Below the pieces are notes generated by a model, which ran no database searches, was not told the origin of the DNA, and was given only the letters and a program-made list of their open reading frames with translations. Source: Micavibrio sp. UBA5572 (lineage in GTDB: Bacteria; Pseudomonadota; Alphaproteobacteria; Micavibrionales; Micavibrionaceae). From it: a DNA stretch of 64,000 bases. The stretch covers positions 1-64,000 of the forward strand of contig DIMG01000010.1 in NCBI GenBank assembly GCA_002425415.1, read 5' to 3'. The first letter of the stretch is position 1. Every line of letters begins with the position of its first letter. The position numbers and the translations under genes are program-made. Of this stretch, positions 61,189 through 64,000 are shown one piece after another.

Positions 61189-61745
61189 TCCACGTCCTGT
61201 TCAACAAATTTTATAGCCAAGCCATTGTTACAATAGCGCAAACCTGTCGGTTGTGGCCCGTCTTTAAAGACATGGCCTTGATGCCCGCCACAGCGGGCGC
61301 AATGATATTCAGTGCGGGGTAAAATCAGTTTGAAATCATCACTGGTCTCCACATGGCCTGCGATGGCCTGATAAAAACTCGGCCAGCCTGTCCCTGAATC
61401 ATATTTGCTGCCTGACGTAAAAAGAGGAAAATCACATCCGGCACACACAAACAAGCCTTTGCGATGTTCCTCAAGCAAAGGAGAGGTAAAAGGACGCTCT
61501 GTTCCTTGTTCACGCAACACATTATATTGTTGCGAAGACAGTTCTTTTTTCCATTGTTCGTCCGGTTTCGTCACTTTTATAATCCTTTCCTGATCCGATA
61601 TAACGGCTGCGCTTGATGGCAGGATTGAAAAAATCCGCGTTGCTCCCCATACGGACGACATCGCTACCGCTCCAGTCAGAGCCATCCTAAAAATTTGTCG
61701 TCTGGAATATCGTTCCTGAATTTCAGGTTTTTTCATACTGGACAT
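61185..61745 (-). CDS. msrB: Peptide-methionine (R)-S-oxide reductase, exported
   Basis: 186 residues. The core has zinc cysteines CAGC and CARC, GWPSFYQAI, TEYHCARCGGHQGHVF and the catalytic Cys in GLRYCNNGLAIKF. The N-terminal SRRQIFRMALTGAVAMSSVW looks like a twin-arginine (Tat) signal, or at least a membrane anchor. With the lipoprotein MsrA downstream this forms a periplasmic methionine-repair pair. It is the first gene of the pair, with translational coupling to msrA. Confidence 0.93.
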   Translation of the reverse strand: MSSMKKPEIQERYSRRQIFRMALTGAVAMSSVWGATRIFSILPSSAAVISDQERIIKVTKPDEQWKKELSSQQYNVLREQGTERPFTSPLLEEHRKGLFVCAGCDFPLFTSGSKYDSGTGWPSFYQAIAGHVETSDDFKLILPRTEYHCARCGGHQGHVFKDGPQPTGLRYCNNGLAIKFVEQDVE

Positions 61746-61805
61746 TCGTCCCCATCTGCATTTTTGTTACATTTATTATAATGTCTGTATCCTGCCTTTT
61801 TGTTC

Positions 61806-62165
61806 TTATCTGGCCTTTAGAAGTGCTGCGTTCAGTTGTTTTTGGGTAATCTGAAACGATTGCTCGACTGTACCGCCCAGAGAATCCACAGAGACAAATC
61901 CTCCACCCGTTTCCTGTCCGGCATACATTTTGTTAACGAAATCATATTCAGCCAGTTTTTGACCCGATTGCAGGTCGCGGCGTTCAACCATCCAAACACC
62001 GGTATTGGTGCATGCTCCAATATAATATTCCGGACTTTCAGTTATTTTTTGTTTGAGCTGCTTCATACAGGCTTTTGCTGCCCTGACGGACGGGCTTTGG
62101 GGTTGTTCCCCTTCCACTATCGCGCAAGCACTTAAGCCAAATAAAAGACACCCCGCAATCAGCAT
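61806..62165 (-). CDS. Small predicted lipoprotein of unknown function
   Basis: 119 residues from the ATG at 62165, a start with no good ribosome site; a TTG nine bases upstream is possible. The N-terminus MLIAGCLLFGLSACAIVEGE has a clear lipobox (LSAC). The mature part has ACMKQLKQKITESPEYYIGA and CTNTGVWMVERRDLQSGQKL, with no known family. A longer in-frame start would overlap the response regulator. It lies 26 bases after that gene's end on the same strand. Confidence 0.6.
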   Translation of the reverse strand: MLIAGCLLFGLSACAIVEGEQPQSPSVRAAKACMKQLKQKITESPEYYIGACTNTGVWMVERRDLQSGQKLAEYDFVNKMYAGQETGGGFVSVDSLGGTVEQSFQITQKQLNAALLKAR

Positions 62166-62191
62166 GGTTGTCAATCGACACGGGTTTTTCC

Positions 62192-63013
62192 TTATTCCTG
62201 ACGAACAGTCACTTTGTGCTCGATGATCTTCTCGCCCTGAGGCAAGCTTAAAAGCCTGATACCAATTTCGATGTCCATATAGGGTGTGGTCGGCAGATCT
62301 GTGCATTTAGATAGATACTCCGCGAAACGGTTAGCAGCTTCGGTGGGTTCTGACTCGTTGAGGGGGCGTAACAGTAGAAGGGCGTATTCGTTTGAACGAA
62401 TCTGTGCAATAATATCAGATTGGCGACGAATACGCACGAGATGTTGTGCCAATTTGGCAGCAATCATCTCTGCATCATAGGTTCCATCATTTGCAGCAAT
62501 CGTATTATAGTTTTCAAAGCTTATAAGAATCGTGTGTGCTGTTTCTCCGTAGCGTCCAGCACGATCAATACAAGAGAGAAATAGCTGGTTATAAGCCGAT
62601 TTGGCAATGACTCCCCCTGCGCTCGGGAAGTCAATGTCATCATTTGATAAGTGACGCATCAAATTATTCATGTATTCCGCACGTTCGATAATGCCTTCAA
62701 TGACTGTCGGATTGATCGGTTTGCTTAAAATTTCGTTAAATCCACCATTGACGGCTTCTTCCATATTCAGGCTGTCGGACAGTAAAACCAAATGGACATT
62801 CCGGCGTACGTTGCGGCGAATATTCATGGCCATGGGTTTGATATTTATAACTGGAGCAGGATCCATAAAAATCACATCCCAACCCTGACTAACTATATTA
62901 TCAAGGCTTTCTCCCTTTTCGGTATGAATGCTTACTGTATGCCCCAAAGGCTCTATTCGAGACTTAATCATATTGGCGGTCATTTCGTCCCGATCAACAA
63001 TTAGTATTTTCAT
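62192..63013 (-). CDS. Response regulator with degenerate GGDEF-like output domain
   Basis: 273 residues. The N-terminal receiver has the acidic pair Asp7 and Asp9, the phospho-acceptor Asp51 in DVIFMDPAP and Lys98 in LSKPI. After a linker, residues 135-260 match a GGDEF-like fold by size and spacing, but the catalytic loop reads RSNEYALLLL (206-215) and no GGDEF is left. It therefore is unlikely to make c-di-GMP. It may act by protein contact. No histidine kinase is next to it. Confidence 0.8.
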   Translation of the reverse strand: MKILIVDRDEMTANMIKSRIEPLGHTVSIHTEKGESLDNIVSQGWDVIFMDPAPVINIKPMAMNIRRNVRRNVHLVLLSDSLNMEEAVNGGFNEILSKPINPTVIEGIIERAEYMNNLMRHLSNDDIDFPSAGGVIAKSAYNQLFLSCIDRAGRYGETAHTILISFENYNTIAANDGTYDAEMIAAKLAQHLVRIRRQSDIIAQIRSNEYALLLLRPLNESEPTEAANRFAEYLSKCTDLPTTPYMDIEIGIRLLSLPQGEKIIEHKVTVRQE

Positions 63014-63134
63014 AACTTGTCCTATTGGCTTTTGGGGATTTAGAGAATCTTTCCCTGACCCATGATGTCAAAATTGTAGTTAAAAAAAAGCTAAAAAACG
63101 TCAATTTTACGTTTCGAACCCAGTTATATTTGAA

Positions 63135-63163
63135 TTGACAAGTTTTTTGGCCTCGGATAGATG
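63135..63163 (+). promoter_or_regulatory. Promoter of tRNA-Leu
   Basis: Perfect TTGACA (63135-63140), a 17-base spacer and TAGATG (63158-63163). The start of transcription would be about 30 bases before the tRNA. Confidence 0.6.
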
Positions 63164-63198
63164 TATCCGCCTACCTTTTATACGTTTTTTGCTCCAGT

Positions 63199-63285
63199 GC
63201 CCTGGTGGCGGAATTGGTAGACGCGCAAGCTTCAGGTGCTTGTGTCCTCCGGGACGTGGAAGTTCGAGTCTTCTTCAGGGCACCA
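63199..63285 (+). tRNA. tRNA-Leu (anticodon CAG)
   Basis: 87 bases including an encoded CCA. The acceptor arm GCCCTGG pairs with TCAGGGC (one G-U), discriminator A. The anticodon stem CAAGC/GCTTG encloses loop TTCAGGT with anticodon CAG at 63233-63235. A long variable arm (TGTCCTCCGGGACG) marks it as type II, and the T-loop is GTTCGAGTC. It reads the codon CUG. Confidence 0.97.
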
Positions 63286-63326
63286 TTTTTCTTGAAAAAT
63301 CAGTAAAAACCTTATATTCCAACACC

Positions 63327-63947
63327 ATGACTATTTATTTACACCAACATGATTTGCCTGACGATCTAGCTTTTGGCGGCTCGGTGGCAATTGATACAGA
63401 AACAATGGGGCTCAACCTGACTCGTGATCGGCTTTGTCTGGTTCAGCTCTCTTTCGGGAACGGAGACGCCCATCTGGTTCAATTTCCGGTGGGGTCGGAT
63501 TACAGTTCTCCGAATTTGCGGCGCTTACTTCAAGACTCTTCTATCCCGAAATTATTCCATTTTGCGCGATTTGATATTGCATCGATCAAGGCCTATATGG
63601 GCGTCACCTGTACGCCCGTCTATTGTACGAAAATGGCCTCCCGCCTTGTTCGCACCTTTACCGATCGGCATTCCCTCAAGGAATTGTGCAAGGAGCTTTT
63701 GGGCGTCGAGTTGAGCAAACAGCACCAATCATCCGATTGGGGACAAAGCGTGTTGACCGAAGAACAGAAAATATATGCCGCCAATGATGTCTTGTATTTG
63801 CACAAATTGCGCGACCAACTCGATGTGATGTTGGAACGTGAGGGACGTAAAGATCTGGCACAGGCCTGTTTTGATTTTCTTCCTGCACGGGCTGAACTCG
63901 ATTTGACCGGTTGGCCAGAGATTGATATTTTTGCCCATAATTCATAA
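63327..63947 (+). CDS. rnd: RNase D-like 3'-5' exonuclease
   Basis: 206 residues from the ATG at 63327; an earlier in-frame start would cross the tRNA and is rejected. The DEDDy exonuclease motifs are present: Exo I VAIDTETMGL, Exo II HFARFDIASIKAY, and Exo III YAANDVLYLHKL with the Tyr. It lacks the C-terminal HRDC domain of E. coli RNase D (375 residues), as do the short alphaproteobacterial forms. Such enzymes trim tRNA and small-RNA 3' ends. It follows tRNA-Leu by 41 bases. Confidence 0.88.
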   Translation: MTIYLHQHDLPDDLAFGGSVAIDTETMGLNLTRDRLCLVQLSFGNGDAHLVQFPVGSDYSSPNLRRLLQDSSIPKLFHFARFDIASIKAYMGVTCTPVYCTKMASRLVRTFTDRHSLKELCKELLGVELSKQHQSSDWGQSVLTEEQKIYAANDVLYLHKLRDQLDVMLEREGRKDLAQACFDFLPARAELDLTGWPEIDIFAHNS

Positions 63948-63967
63948 ATCCTCCAAGGACAACGAGA

Positions 63968-64000
63968 ATGGCTCAAGCTATGACACAACAAGGTTTCTTA
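63968..64000 (+). CDS. Start of an unidentified gene (runs off the window)
   Basis: Eleven codons (MAQAMTQQGFL) follow a good AAGGA site (63955-63959) eight bases upstream. It is in the same direction as the exonuclease and 20 bases after it, so probably in its operon. Too short to identify. Confidence 0.6.
   Translation, partial: MAQAMTQQGFL

Noticed and set aside
63135..63326. Coding extension of the RNase D-like gene
   Set aside because: It runs through the tRNA-Leu gene, so it is not coding.
1..64000. CRISPR arrays, insertion sequences, integrases, prophage genes
   Set aside because: No regularly spaced repeats and no transposase or integrase-like frames were seen. The REP-like palindrome at 29553 is the only repeat-element candidate.

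Overview
The window looks like chromosome of a moderate-GC (mid-40s % by eye) alphaproteobacterium. The evidence is a gcrA cell-cycle regulator, a GANTC (CcrM-type) site cluster in front of gcrA and another on the rpsL promoter, an alphaproteobacterial-style porin, and a lepB-rnc-era block with acpS and a RelA/SpoT-type synthetase/hydrolase. The order cannot be fixed from this sequence; a Rhodospirillales/Micavibrionales-like lineage is a guess. No transposase, integrase, CRISPR array or prophage was seen.

Region 1 (1-15.6 kb, nearly all minus strand) is the str/beta ribosomal-RNA polymerase block: rplJ-rplL, rpoB-rpoC, rpsL-rpsG-fusA-tuf. The canonical order is kept but broken up. A DUF2817/M14-like peptidase gene sits between rplL and rpoB. 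An exported orphan protein on the plus strand sits between rpoC and rpsL. rplK-rplA, which usually precede rplJ, are absent. rplJ has its own near-consensus promoter, a ~200-nt L10-type leader and a terminator-like hairpin just before the gene.

Region 2 (15.6-22.3 kb, minus) is a partial type IVB (Dot/Icm, IncI-like) secretion locus read as dsbC-like, unknown protein, lytic transglycosylase, dotD, dotC, dotB, icmT, TcpQ-domain protein. The dotD-dotC-dotB-icmT order is that of traH-traI-traJ-traK of plasmid R64. It is followed by a GGDEF/EAL protein with a degenerate GGDEF motif (22.4-24.6 kb).

Region 3 (24.7-47 kb) mixes housekeeping and unknown genes: dihydroorotase, cysS, mlaE-mlaF, a pair of small possibly paralogous proteins, an acidic orphan, a cytosolic PAS histidine kinase with a C10 tract, a ScsB/DsbD-like reductase with a redoxin, acetoacetyl-CoA synthetase, a 579-aa unknown protein, trpF, a VanX-like protein with an altered zinc-ligand motif, PBP1A and thrC.

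Region 4 (47-64 kb) holds a porin with a 5' stem-loop, an SDR protein, GST, cytochrome b561, uppP, rsmD, rluB, tadA, gcrA, era-rnc-lepB, acpS, a DUF2062 protein, the (p)ppGpp synthetase/hydrolase, an exported msrB-msrA pair, a response regulator with a degenerate GGDEF-like domain, tRNA-Leu(CAG) and an RNase D-like exonuclease. The most interesting candidates are the type IVB locus with its unassigned subunits, the rplJ leader attenuator, and the GANTC clusters at gcrA and rpsL.
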